Origin: Mycobacterium sp. EPa45
GTDB taxonomy: Bacteria > Actinomycetota > Actinomycetes > Mycobacteriales > Mycobacteriaceae
Assembly (NCBI RefSeq): GCF_001021385.1
Contig: NZ_CP011773.1
Span: forward strand, 3,038,001 to 3,102,000
Reading direction: 5' to 3'
DNA: 64,000 nucleotides
Below are positions 8,147-16,742 of this stretch, piece after piece. Under the pieces are notes generated by a model, which did no database searches, was not told the origin of the DNA, and worked only from the letters and a program-made list of their open reading frames with translations. The translations under genes and the position numbers were made by a program. Position 1 is the first letter of the stretch; every line of letters starts with the position of its first letter.

Positions 8147-9291
8147 CAGTTCCTTCCGAGGATCATCGTCGCGCTGTGGGTGAAGAACCCGCCCATCGCG
8201 TGCACGCAGGCAAGGCGGGCGTTGGGGACCTGACGTTCGCCACATTCGCCGCGCAGCTGCCTGACTGCCTCCACCATCAGGAACATGCCTCGCATGCCGG
8301 GATGGCACGAGGCCAGGCCACCGCCGTCGGTGTTGGTGGGCAGCGATCCGCCGGGGCGAAGTGCGCCGGATTCGATGAACTTGCCACCGTCGCCCTTGGG
8401 ACAGAATCCCAGATCCTCCACCGTGAGGAGCACCGTGGAGGTGAACGAGTCGTACAGCTGACAGACGTCGATGTCCGCGGGCGTAAGACCGGCCTGAGCG
8501 AAGGCGCGCGGACCCGAAATCGCCGCCGCCGACGTGGTGAAGTCACCCCACTCACTCATGCTGACATGGGACGCGGCGTCTGCGGCACCGAGAATCCAGA
8601 TCGGCTCGTTCGCACAGTCCTGCGCCACCCGTTCACTCGCGAGCACCACCGCGCCGCCGCCATCCGTTCGAAGGCAAACGTGCTTTGCGGTGAACGGGTC
8701 CGCGAGCATCGGTGCGGCCGCGACATCGGCCGCGGTGATGTGCTCTTGCTCGAAAGCGTTGTCGTTCATTGCCGCCCACTCGTGGGCTGCGACCGCGACC
8801 TCGGCAAGCTGATCGGCGGTGGTGCCGTACTCGATCATGTGGCGTCGGGCCGCCATCGCGTATTTCGCGATCAGCGTGGGCCCGTACGGGGCTTCGTACT
8901 GCATGGCGCCGGCGGTGCTCATCGCGGCCGCCGACCCGCGGATGCGGCGTTTGACGTCCGAGCGGGCGGTCGAGCCGTAGGTCAGCAGCGCCACGTCGAT
9001 CTCACCACTGGCGATCGCCGCGGCCGCGTGCCGAGCCATTACTTCCCAGGAAGATCCGCCGGTGTTCGTCGCCTCGACCCACGTCGGTCGGAGCCCCAGG
9101 TACTCGCTGACCTCGACCGGAGGCAGGAGCGTGCCGTGGCCGCCGAATCCGTCGATATCGTCCTTCGTCAGGCCCGCGTCGGCGATGGCGCGGCGCGAGG
9201 ACTGCGCCATCAGGGCCATCGCGGTCTTGTCCGGCACTCTGCCGCAATCCGACAGAGCGGCCCCGACGATCGCTACCCGGTTCGAAGGCAT
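8146..9291 (-). CDS. thiolase-like protein (Ltp2/lipid-transfer type), probable retro-aldolase
   Basis: A thiolase-fold protein of 381 residues. The position of the nucleophilic Cys in true thiolases reads NTGGSSWE, with no Cys, while the C-terminal GLASCHPGMRG and HAMGGFFTHS segments are kept. Non-thiolytic members with DUF35 partners, such as Ltp2, catalyse retro-aldol cleavage of 3-hydroxyacyl-CoAs. The ATG at 9291 gives the standard N-terminus SNRVAIVGAA. It is divergent from the HpcH aldolase gene across about 70 bp. A condensing or thiolytic role cannot be fully excluded. Confidence 0.82.
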   Translation of the reverse strand: MPSNRVAIVGAALSDCGRVPDKTAMALMAQSSRRAIADAGLTKDDIDGFGGHGTLLPPVEVSEYLGLRPTWVEATNTGGSSWEVMARHAAAAIASGEIDVALLTYGSTARSDVKRRIRGSAAAMSTAGAMQYEAPYGPTLIAKYAMAARRHMIEYGTTADQLAEVAVAAHEWAAMNDNAFEQEHITAADVAAAPMLADPFTAKHVCLRTDGGGAVVLASERVAQDCANEPIWILGAADAASHVSMSEWGDFTTSAAAISGPRAFAQAGLTPADIDVCQLYDSFTSTVLLTVEDLGFCPKGDGGKFIESGALRPGGSLPTNTDGGGLASCHPGMRGMFLMVEAVRQLRGECGERQVPNARLACVHAMGGFFTHSATMILGRN

Positions 9292-9312
9292 AGCCCATGT
9301 TAAACACATCGA

Positions 9313-9326
9313 TAACGACGTTTACG
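9313..9326. promoter_or_regulatory. candidate operator AACGACGTT, copy 2
   Basis: TAACGACGTTTACG sits between the divergent thiolase-like and HpcH aldolase genes and matches the copy at 3051-3064 in 12 of 14 bases. The palindromic core AACG-A-CGTT suggests a dimeric regulator. Function is inferred. Confidence 0.35.
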
Positions 9327-9361
9327 AATAGCCGGAATATGGGTTCTCGTCGAGCTAACGT

Positions 9362-10156
9362 GTGATCGTGCAGGGCTCGATGAGACAGACGTTGCGCGGT
9401 GAGGGTTTGGTCTTGTGTCTGGCCTTGATGCACTCCCGAACTCCGGACGTTCCCGCCATCGCCGCCGCTGCGGGTTACGACGCCATCTACGTCGACCTCG
9501 AACACACCTCGACGTCACTGGAGACGGCGGGCATGCTGTGTGCCAGTGCGCTCGGCGCCGGCATCGCCGGGTTGGTACGAGTGCCGTCGCAGGAACCCAG
9601 TCTCATCGCGCGTGTTCTGGACAATGGTGCGACTGGAATCATTGTGCCGCATGTCAATTCGGCTGAAGAGGCGCAGACGATCGTCGACGCTTCGCGGTTT
9701 CCACAGGTGGGCCATCGATCGATCTCGGGGCCCAACGCGCTCAGCGGATATGGACCATTGTCGCCGACCGAGCTGACGGCGGAGCTCGAGAGCCGCACGG
9801 TGGTCGCGGTGATGATCGAGACGCCGGAAGCCGTCGACAATGTCGATTCGATCGCGGCCGTGGCGGGCATCGATATGCTCCTGATCGGGCCGAGTGATCT
9901 CACCGCCGAGATGGGGATTCACGGCGACTATGAGAATGAGCATTTCCATAATGCGGTACAGTCTGTTTCAGCGGCCTGTCGTACCCACGGCGTGGCGCTC
10001 GGAGTGGCCGGCATCAAGTCGCTCGACCTGCTGGAGCGTTTCGTAGACCTTGGTCTGCGCTTCATCTCCGCTGGTACGGACGTCGGGATGATGACCGAAG
10101 CGGCCACGGCGCGCGCCCGAGATCTCCGTTGGTTGCAGGGTCGCACGAACCGTTAG
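9362..10156 (+). CDS. HpcH/HpaI family class II aldolase
   Basis: A TIM-barrel, metal-dependent aldolase of 264 residues of the kind that cleaves 2-keto-4-hydroxy acids to pyruvate and an aldehyde. Visible residues include YVDLEH, the metal Glu in MIETPEAVD and the metal Asp in LLIGPSDL. The start is a GTG at 9362 with little leader. It opens a plus-strand run with the TauD-like, hydroxyacid dehydrogenase and crotonase genes, which may form one route for a C2-oxygenated intermediate. The substrate is unknown. Confidence 0.85.
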   Translation: MIVQGSMRQTLRGEGLVLCLALMHSRTPDVPAIAAAAGYDAIYVDLEHTSTSLETAGMLCASALGAGIAGLVRVPSQEPSLIARVLDNGATGIIVPHVNSAEEAQTIVDASRFPQVGHRSISGPNALSGYGPLSPTELTAELESRTVVAVMIETPEAVDNVDSIAAVAGIDMLLIGPSDLTAEMGIHGDYENEHFHNAVQSVSAACRTHGVALGVAGIKSLDLLERFVDLGLRFISAGTDVGMMTEAATARARDLRWLQGRTNR

Positions 10157-10190
10157 CGCCGAACACGTCGTGCCACCTACAGGAGGACGA

Positions 10191-11306
10191 ATGCCCACTG
10201 CGATCTACAAAGACCGAGTCACAGATCCGATGGCGTGGACCGGCGCCGACTTCACCAGCAAGGAGGACTTCTGCTTCGACCTGTCCTCACGCAATGTGGC
10301 GGCGTTGGAGTCGATCCTGGCCAGGACCGCGAACAAGGACCGAGACGACATCACCGGAGACGAGGTGCGGCACCCCGACCTGGATGACGACCTGGCGCGG
10401 CTTTATCAGGATTTGATGTTCGGCAAGGGATTGGCGTGTGTCCGCGGTTTCCCGGTCGAGCAGCATTCGATCGAGGACCTGGAACGCATCTACTGGGCGT
10501 TCTGTTGGCATCTCGGATATCCGGTGTCCAACAATTCATTCGGCCATCGACTGGTCCGCGTGCAGGAGGAAATTCTGCCGGGCGGGGTGCAGCCGGCCCG
10601 AGGAACCAAGTCGAGTGCCGAGCTGGCGATGCACAACGACGCCGCCGACATCTTGTCGTTGCTGTGCGTCTACCCGGCGCTGTCGGGCGGCGAGAGCCAG
10701 TTCGCCAGTGGGCCCGCTGCGCACAACCGGATCCTTGCTGAGCGGCCCGATTTGCTGGATGTGCTCTACCGCGGATTCCCGCACCATCGTCGCAGTGAGC
10801 AACCCGACGATCAACCGGACGTGACACCGTACGACGTTCCGATCTTCTCCCAGATCGACGGGCGGATCTGCATCAACTTCACCTACAGCAGCATCCTGCC
10901 TGCGATGAAGACCCTCGGTCGAGAGTTCACACCCATCGAGGAAGAAGCGATCGAGTTACTGCGCAGCGTGTTGGTCGAGCAACAGGTCGAGTTCCGGCTG
11001 GAGTCGGGCGAAGCGGCCGTTGCCAACAACTTCGCAATGTGCCACTCACGGTCGAACTTCGTCAGTGCCAACGACCCGAAGCGGGCGCGGTGTTTTCTGC
11101 GTGCCTGGATGGAGGTCCCTCGCAAGGATCGCCGATTGCCCCTCGGTCGCGAGTACTTCCACATGGAGAACAAGGACCTGCGGCTCGGCTACGACGTCGT
11201 CGAGGGCCGTGACGGCACGATAGCCCGTAACGATTACAAGAACGTCGACCCCGCGCTGGCCGAAATGTTCAAGGCGGCCCAGGCGAAGCCCAAGCTGAAG
11301 TCGTGA
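10191..11306 (+). CDS. TauD/TfdA-type Fe(II)/2-oxoglutarate dioxygenase-like protein
   Basis: A 371-residue protein resembling 2-oxoglutarate-dependent oxygenases. The metal triad can be read as HND in AMHNDAADIL (about residues 144-153) and the distal His in MCHSRSNF, followed by the Arg-rich segment (ARCFLRAW) expected to bind 2-oxoglutarate. AGGAGG at 10181-10186 places the start at the ATG at 10191. The GTG of the next gene overlaps its stop (GTGA). A hydroxylation of a pathway intermediate is likely. The substrate is open. Confidence 0.78.
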   Translation: MPTAIYKDRVTDPMAWTGADFTSKEDFCFDLSSRNVAALESILARTANKDRDDITGDEVRHPDLDDDLARLYQDLMFGKGLACVRGFPVEQHSIEDLERIYWAFCWHLGYPVSNNSFGHRLVRVQEEILPGGVQPARGTKSSAELAMHNDAADILSLLCVYPALSGGESQFASGPAAHNRILAERPDLLDVLYRGFPHHRRSEQPDDQPDVTPYDVPIFSQIDGRICINFTYSSILPAMKTLGREFTPIEEEAIELLRSVLVEQQVEFRLESGEAAVANNFAMCHSRSNFVSANDPKRARCFLRAWMEVPRKDRRLPLGREYFHMENKDLRLGYDVVEGRDGTIARNDYKNVDPALAEMFKAAQAKPKLKS

Positions 11307-12385
11307 CCGGGGTACCGCGTCCGAATTTGGTCTTCGAGCGGTGGACGGACCCGGTAGCGGGGGAGGCCCTGGAGCACACCGACATCGACCTCTTTCGCCT
11401 CGACTTGGCGGCGCCTGCTGAACAGGGTTGGGCCATGTTGGAATCCGCCAACGGATATCAGGTCGCCACACGGACCGACGTTGCCGGGCACACCGACGGC
11501 GCACAGTGGCTCGCCGGACCGGACTTGGTGCGGCGATGCGAGAATCTGCTCGCCGTCTGTTCTGCTGGAGCGGGTTACGACGTGATCGACGTCGACGCAT
11601 GCACGGAGGCGGGAATCGCGGTGTGCAACAACTCGGGTCCCGGCGCCGAGGCTGTCGCCGAGCACGCACTCGGATTCATGCTCGACCTCGCGAAGAAAAT
11701 CACCGCTGCCGATCGAGCGCTACGCGGCGGCCTACTGGGTGATCGTCTGACGCTGAGGGGAAGTCAGTTGTTCGGGAAGACCCTCGGTGTGATCGGTCTC
11801 GGTGCGATCGGTGGCCGCCTGGTCGAGTTGTGCGGACCGTTCGGTATGGAGGTGCTGGTCTTCGATCCGTACCTCGACGAGGCCACCGCGCAGGCGCGCG
11901 GGGTCCACCGGGTCGCGTTGAGCGAGTTGGTCGAGCGCTCAGACTTTGTGCAGGTGACGTGTCCGCTGACCAAGGAGACCGAGGGACTGATCGGCGCCGC
12001 GGAGTTCGCGGCGATGAAGCCGACGGCTTACTTCATCACAACGGCGCGCGGTCCGGTGCACGACGAGCAGGCGCTGTACGACGCCCTCGTCCAGGGCGGG
12101 ATTGCCGGTGCCGGGCTGGACGTGTTCCATCAGGAGCCGCCCCGGGAGGACAACCCGCTGCTTGGGCTGGCCAACGTCGTCGCCACTCCACACACTGCGG
12201 GTATCACCGTGGAGGCAGCCCGGGATATCGCACTCGCGACTGCCGCGCAGTGGCAAGTGATCTTCGAAGGTGGTGTGCCACCGAGGTTGTTGAACCCCGA
12301 GGTCTGGCCGCGGTATTGCGACCGCTTCGAAGCGATCCTGGGCATCCGGCCCAAGGCGGCGGCCATGGCCGAGGGAGGGGTCTAA
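11303..12385 (+). CDS. D-isomer-specific 2-hydroxyacid dehydrogenase
   Basis: A 360-residue NAD-dependent dehydrogenase that interconverts 2-hydroxy and 2-oxo acids. The Rossmann motif GLGAIGG is clear, and the catalytic set is present: Arg in TARGPV, Glu in FHQEPP and His in ATPHTAG. The GTG start overlaps the stop of the oxygenase gene, so the two are coupled. Paired with an HpcH aldolase it may supply or remove a 2-oxo acid. The exact substrate is not deducible. Confidence 0.9.
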   Translation: MTGVPRPNLVFERWTDPVAGEALEHTDIDLFRLDLAAPAEQGWAMLESANGYQVATRTDVAGHTDGAQWLAGPDLVRRCENLLAVCSAGAGYDVIDVDACTEAGIAVCNNSGPGAEAVAEHALGFMLDLAKKITAADRALRGGLLGDRLTLRGSQLFGKTLGVIGLGAIGGRLVELCGPFGMEVLVFDPYLDEATAQARGVHRVALSELVERSDFVQVTCPLTKETEGLIGAAEFAAMKPTAYFITTARGPVHDEQALYDALVQGGIAGAGLDVFHQEPPREDNPLLGLANVVATPHTAGITVEAARDIALATAAQWQVIFEGGVPPRLLNPEVWPRYCDRFEAILGIRPKAAAMAEGGV

Positions 12386-12389
12386 CCAC

Positions 12390-13214
12390 GTGGGCAAGTA
12401 CCAGACCATCGAGCTCGAGGTGCGAGGTCATACCGCGTGCGTGACGCTCAACCGACCCGAGGTGCTCAATGCGATCGACGACGAGATGATCGCCGAACTT
12501 GCCGAGGTCTACACCGACATCGAACGGTCCCAGGACATCTGGACCGTCATCATCACCGGTGCCGGCCGAGCGCTGTGTGTCGGTGCCGATGTGAACAAGG
12601 CTGCCGACCATGACATGGAGAACGCGGCAGGCATCGACAATCAGGGTGAACCGATCCTGAGTTCGATGCGGCAGTGGGACGCACCGCAGGAAGCCACCCC
12701 GCCGTGGCTGCAGATGACCAAGCCGATCATCTGTGCGGTCAACGGAATAGCGTGCGGTGCCGGCATGGATTTGGTGACCACGGCCGACATCACGATCGCC
12801 TCGGAGCGTGCGTCGCTGATGGATCCGCATGTCAGCATCGGGGTGACATCGGGGCGCGAGGCGGTACGGCTGGCCCGCATACTGCCGCTGCCAGTGGCAA
12901 TGCGTCTGGTACTCATGGGTAAGCACGAGCGACTCGACGCCCAGCGCGCCTACGACCTGGGAGTGTTCACTGAACTAGTCGCGCACGACGACCTGATGAA
13001 GCGTGCCTGGCAGATCGCTGAGGTCATCAATTCGAATGCGCCCCTCGCAGTGCGCGGTTCGCGGATGGCGGTGCGAAAGGGCCTGACGCTGCCGATCTAT
13101 GAAGCCGAACTCCTCGCCGAGAATTACCGCATGAAGGTAGCGCTGACCAAGGACGCGGTCGAAGGGCCGCGGGCGTTCCTCGAGAAGCGCACGCCGGAAT
13201 GGAAAGCGCGGTAG
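12390..13214 (+). CDS. enoyl-CoA hydratase/isomerase family protein
   Basis: A canonical-looking crotonase of 274 residues. VTLNRPEVLNAID at the N-terminus, the CVGAD oxyanion segment and GIACGAGMDL are clear. The loop carries SIGVTSGRE, with a Glu two residues after Gly. The start is a GTG 4 bp after the dehydrogenase gene. It closes the plus-strand run that starts with the HpcH aldolase, with the TetR gene 50-70 bp further on. Confidence 0.9.
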   Translation: MGKYQTIELEVRGHTACVTLNRPEVLNAIDDEMIAELAEVYTDIERSQDIWTVIITGAGRALCVGADVNKAADHDMENAAGIDNQGEPILSSMRQWDAPQEATPPWLQMTKPIICAVNGIACGAGMDLVTTADITIASERASLMDPHVSIGVTSGREAVRLARILPLPVAMRLVLMGKHERLDAQRAYDLGVFTELVAHDDLMKRAWQIAEVINSNAPLAVRGSRMAVRKGLTLPIYEAELLAENYRMKVALTKDAVEGPRAFLEKRTPEWKAR

Positions 13215-13251
13215 AGGCGGAAATCCGGCTAACCGGCAACGTAGATCGCGC

Positions 13252-13275
13252 ATTCTCGACGTGTGCGAGTATCCT
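13252..13275. promoter_or_regulatory. inverted repeat over the -10 of the TetR gene
   Basis: ATTCTCG (13252-13258) and CGAGTAT (13266-13272) form an inverted repeat with one mismatch. It overlaps a -10-like TATCCT at 13270-13275. That hexamer ends 8 bases before the ATG at 13284, so the message would be leaderless. The half-site ATTCTC/GAGAAT also appears in other spacers of the island. Autorepression by the TetR protein is inferred. Confidence 0.45.
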
Positions 13276-13283
13276 TTTCCGTC

Positions 13284-14054
13284 ATGGTTGCAAAGAAGCA
13301 AGTGGACGTCGAAGACGGACGTGAAGTGCTTGACGCGGAAGTCGAGATGCCGGCCTCGTGGCAGCAGCGCACGATCGAGCGCCGATTGAGCACTGCGAGG
13401 GCACGTGCCCTGGCGCGGAGTTCACGATTCCTGGCCACTGCTCTTGAGCTTGTCGAGGAATCGGGACGTGCTGATTTCACGATCCAGACCCTTATCGACC
13501 GGTCGAACCTGAGCCTGCGCGCCTTTTATCAGCACTTTGCCGGCAAGGAAGAATTGCTGCTCGCGCTTTATGAGAACGTCACCAGTCAGTTCACCGAGGG
13601 TATCCGGCACGAGGTTGCCGCAGCCGACGGCCCGATGGAACAGCTGGAGGCGTTCTGCCGGGGGTTCCTGTCCCGCGCCGAGTCGTCTGAGAAGCTCGGC
13701 GGCCGCGTGATGACGATTTACAACCTCAGCTTGGAGATCGAGCGTCCCGCGGATTTCGCGAAGATCTGGGAGCCGCATCAGAAGCTGCTCACGAAGACCA
13801 TCACGTCCTGCTCGCGGGCCGGCCTGATCCGCAATGATCTGACCCCCGCACAGCTCACGACGCTGCTGAACTCGACACTCACCGCACTCGCCCAGATCGG
13901 CGTCTTCCACCTCGGCGTCAAGGGCGCCGAACTGTCCGAGGATCAGCTGTGGGCGTGGTGCCGCCAAGCGCTGATGCCGCCGCAAGAGCCGAAACCCAGA
14001 GCGACGCGGACGAAGTCGCCGAGCCGCACGACTGTGGTACGGCGCGCGAAATAG
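13284..14054 (+). CDS. TetR family transcriptional regulator
   Basis: A 256-residue regulator with an N-terminal extension of about 40 residues before the helix-turn-helix (LVEESGRADFTIQTLIDRSNLSLRAFYQHFAGKEELL region). The C-terminal tail is basic. I prefer the ATG at 13284 over the GTG at 13263 because a TATCCT -10 ends 8 bases upstream of it. Its place at the centre of the catabolic genes makes it the best candidate for the local pathway repressor. Confidence 0.87.
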   Translation: MVAKKQVDVEDGREVLDAEVEMPASWQQRTIERRLSTARARALARSSRFLATALELVEESGRADFTIQTLIDRSNLSLRAFYQHFAGKEELLLALYENVTSQFTEGIRHEVAAADGPMEQLEAFCRGFLSRAESSEKLGGRVMTIYNLSLEIERPADFAKIWEPHQKLLTKTITSCSRAGLIRNDLTPAQLTTLLNSTLTALAQIGVFHLGVKGAELSEDQLWAWCRQALMPPQEPKPRATRTKSPSRTTVVRRAK

Positions 14055-15215
14055 TCAACGGGGTAGGCCGAGTCCACGCTGGGCGATGATCGTGCGCTGC
14101 ACCTCGCTGGTGCCCGCGTAGATCGTCGTCCCGAGCGCGAACCGCATCGTGTGGTCGAAGCGGCCGTCCTCCGGTGCGGTCGGCTCGAAATAGCTTCGCA
14201 GAGCGTCAGGCCCGACCAGCTCGACGATGTCCTGGCTTGCACGCTCCAACGCCTCGGTACTGAACACCTTGGACATCGGTCCTTCGGCCACCGGGACGAG
14301 ACCTTGTTCGGCCATCCACACGCAGCGGCGTTGTAGCAGTGTTGACACCTCGAGCTCCATTGCGACACGGGCGATGCGACGGCGTACGTCGGCGTCGTGG
14401 ATGCGAGACCTGCCATTCGGCGCCACGGTGACCTGTGCCCACCGCTCTGCGTGGTGCAGGAGGCGCTCCAGGTGGGGACCCCAGCCTGAGGCGTGCTCGT
14501 CCTGCAGGGACAGGCCCAGAACCTGCCAGCCGCCGTCGACCTCGCCGATACGCCATTCGTCACCGATAGTCACATCGCTGTAGAACGTGATGTTGGTGCG
14601 CTCGCCGGATAGCGTCCACACCGCCTGCGCTTCGAAGCCGGCCGTGGCGGTGGGCACCAAAAACATGGTGAGGCCCTTGTGTTTCGGCTTCTCCTGGTCG
14701 GTTCGGGCCAACAGGAAGATGTAGTCGGCGATATGTCCATTCGTGGTGAACATCTTGGATCCGTTGATCACCCACTCGTCGCCTTCACGGACCGCCTTCG
14801 TGGCCGCTGCGGCGACGTCCGAGCCACACTCGGGCTCGGTGAAGCCCAGAGCGATCGTGATGTCACCGCGCATGGCTCCCGCAAGGATCCGGTCCTGCAG
14901 CGCGGGCGTGCCGATCTGGCGGACGATCGAGGCCACCATCCGCGTGGTCTCCGAAAGATAGACCGGTGCGTCGTAGCGCATCATCAGCTCATTGACGACC
15001 TGTTCGTCCCAGGCGTCCCGGTCCTGACCGCCGAACTCCTCCGGCCAACTCGGGGCGAACAGGCGCTTGTCGACCAGTCCTCGCGCAAAGTCGTCGTCAT
15101 GTGCGACGCCGCTGCGATACACCTTCTCCTCGAACTCCGGCGTGAGCACCCCCTCCAGGTGGGTACGGACCTCGTCGCGGAAGGCCTCGGTCTTCGGGTC
15201 GAGCTGAAAGTGCAT
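14055..15215 (-). CDS. acyl-CoA dehydrogenase, subunit of a probable heteromeric enzyme
   Basis: A 386-residue acyl-CoA dehydrogenase with the flavin motif FTEPECGSDVA and an intact C-terminal RTIIAQRGLG tail. Where medium-chain enzymes carry the catalytic Glu in IYEGT, this protein reads IYAGTSEVQR, so the base must come from elsewhere. The ATG at 15215 gives the usual MHFQLDPKTEAFRDEV start; an upstream frame to 15266 overlaps the divergent gene. It faces a second, shorter acyl-CoA dehydrogenase across 76 bp, the pairing seen for the alpha2beta2 FadE enzymes of mycobacteria. Confidence 0.88.
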   Translation of the reverse strand: MHFQLDPKTEAFRDEVRTHLEGVLTPEFEEKVYRSGVAHDDDFARGLVDKRLFAPSWPEEFGGQDRDAWDEQVVNELMMRYDAPVYLSETTRMVASIVRQIGTPALQDRILAGAMRGDITIALGFTEPECGSDVAAAATKAVREGDEWVINGSKMFTTNGHIADYIFLLARTDQEKPKHKGLTMFLVPTATAGFEAQAVWTLSGERTNITFYSDVTIGDEWRIGEVDGGWQVLGLSLQDEHASGWGPHLERLLHHAERWAQVTVAPNGRSRIHDADVRRRIARVAMELEVSTLLQRRCVWMAEQGLVPVAEGPMSKVFSTEALERASQDIVELVGPDALRSYFEPTAPEDGRFDHTMRFALGTTIYAGTSEVQRTIIAQRGLGLPR

Positions 15216-15254
15216 AAACCGTCCGATCTGGTCGAAACTGATACTCTCCGAAAT

Positions 15255-15272
15255 GAGAACAATCATATTCGC
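15255..15272. promoter_or_regulatory. candidate operator with GAGAAYNATCRT motif (site B)
   Basis: GAGAACAATCATATTCGC lies in the 76-bp spacer between the two divergent acyl-CoA dehydrogenase genes. It fits GAGAAYNATCRT, as do the sites at 4802 and 20746. The position suits control of both genes by one regulator. Confidence 0.45.
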
Positions 15273-15291
15273 ATGTGACGGGACCGATCTC

Positions 15292-16311
15292 GTGGACTTA
15301 GCTCTTTCTCCCGAACAAACCCAGCTCGTGGCATCTTTCGCTTCGCTCTACGCGCGAGAGTCGTCGTCGGAACGTGTACGGGCCGCCGAACCGCTCGGCT
15401 TCGACCCGGCCCTGTGGCGCGCGCTACAGGAAACCGGCGCGATCGAAATGGCGGTCGACGAGCAGGCCGGCGGATGGGGCGCGTCGATTGCCGAACTCGC
15501 TCTCACCGCTGAGCAGTTCGGCAGGGCAGTGGCGTCGGCGCCGGTGATCGAGGCACAAGTTGCGGCCCGGCTCCTGGCCATGTGCGGCGATCCGGGCGCG
15601 GAGTTGCTGGCCGATGCGTTGGGCCGCGACCGGCTCATCACTTTCGTTCCGCGGTCGCACGCCGGAACCACTCTCGAGATGGTGCCCGGCGGCATGGTCG
15701 CCGACGTGGTGATCGCTCTCGTCGACGGACGCCTGCTGGCGGTTCCGGTCACCGGTCAGCGGGTCGGGATCGAAAATCTTGGCTCGATGCCAGTTGCGGA
15801 TATCGGCGTCGGTGACGACGCCCGGGTGCTTGCCGACGGGGTTCGCGCCGTCGCATTACATTCGGCTGCCCTTGACCTCTGGCTCACGCTGATCGCCGCG
15901 GCACTGTCCGGAGCCGCGGCCAGGGCCGTCGAGATGGGCGTGGAATACGCCAAGCAGCGGCACGCATTCGGCGTCGCGATAGGAACGTTTCAAGCCGTCT
16001 CGCATCCCTTGGCTGACAGTGCCACCGCGGCTGACGGAGCCCGGCTGCTCGCGCTGGAGGCAGCATGCGCCTTCGACGACGAGCCCCAGCGCGTCACCGA
16101 ATTGGCGGCGATGGCGTTCGCATTCGCCTACGAATCGGCACGAGACGCCACCCGGCGGAGTCTGCACATTCACGGCGGATACGGCTTCGGGATGGAAGGC
16201 GACATTCAGCTCTACTACCGCCGGGTTCGCGCCTGGGCGCTCGTATACGGCGAGCCGAATGTCGCGCTGGACCGAGTTGCGGACGCACGCTACGGGGTTG
16301 TTGCCGGCTGA
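15292..16311 (+). CDS. short acyl-CoA dehydrogenase, second subunit of a probable heteromeric enzyme
   Basis: A 339-residue acyl-CoA dehydrogenase, shorter than the usual 380-400. The C-terminal flavin segment HGGYGFGMEGDIQLYYRR is conserved; the middle domain lacks a clear TEPxxGSD motif. The GTG at 15292 gives the typical MDLALSPEQTQL start and has ACGGGA upstream. Short beta-type subunits such as this pair with a full-length partner in mycobacterial FadE heterotetramers. The divergent neighbour at 14055-15215 is the obvious partner. The 3' end overlaps the convergent thioesterase gene by 22 bp. Confidence 0.85.
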   Translation: MDLALSPEQTQLVASFASLYARESSSERVRAAEPLGFDPALWRALQETGAIEMAVDEQAGGWGASIAELALTAEQFGRAVASAPVIEAQVAARLLAMCGDPGAELLADALGRDRLITFVPRSHAGTTLEMVPGGMVADVVIALVDGRLLAVPVTGQRVGIENLGSMPVADIGVGDDARVLADGVRAVALHSAALDLWLTLIAAALSGAAARAVEMGVEYAKQRHAFGVAIGTFQAVSHPLADSATAADGARLLALEAACAFDDEPQRVTELAAMAFAFAYESARDATRRSLHIHGGYGFGMEGDIQLYYRRVRAWALVYGEPNVALDRVADARYGVVAG

Positions 16312-16742
16312 TCCGTGCGCGGGGTGAGAATCGCGAAACTCAGGGTGGCGCGGGCGGCCAACCGGTCCCCGCCGACATCGAACACGTCGACGCCGACAAC
16401 CACTGTGCGGCTTCCCTTCCGAACGAGCGTGGCCACCGCGCGCGCCGGCCCCGCCACAATCGGTGCCAGGAAGTGGACCGTCATGTCGGCGGTGCCAACA
16501 CCGTCGCCAAGATCGGCCACTTTGAATGCCAGTTGTCCCGCCGCGATGTCGATGAGCGTTGTCACCAGGCCGCCCTGGAGTGCCCCGCGCATGTTCGCCA
16601 GATCGGTCCGGTTGTGCAGGTCGACGATCAAGGTGTCGTCGGTCTCTAGCACGGTGTAGAACGGCATCTGGGCGAACAGATGACCGGGTGTCACCGGCAT
16701 CGGTTGCGGCTCAGGAAGTGTCAGGCCGTCGAGGTGGTTCAC
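16290..16742 (-). CDS. PaaI-type hotdog thioesterase
   Basis: A 150-residue single-hotdog protein. The segment NMRGALQGGLVTTLIDIAAGQLAF is the usual PaaI core with a catalytic Asp; TADMTVHFLAPIV and a final strand follow. It probably hydrolyses stalled acyl-CoA intermediates and recycles CoA. The start is a GTG overlapping the stop of the crotonase gene (GTGA), so it is co-translated with it. A much longer open frame upstream is antisense shadow. Confidence 0.85.
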   Translation of the reverse strand: MNHLDGLTLPEPQPMPVTPGHLFAQMPFYTVLETDDTLIVDLHNRTDLANMRGALQGGLVTTLIDIAAGQLAFKVADLGDGVGTADMTVHFLAPIVAGPARAVATLVRKGSRTVVVGVDVFDVGGDRLAARATLSFAILTPRTDQPATTP

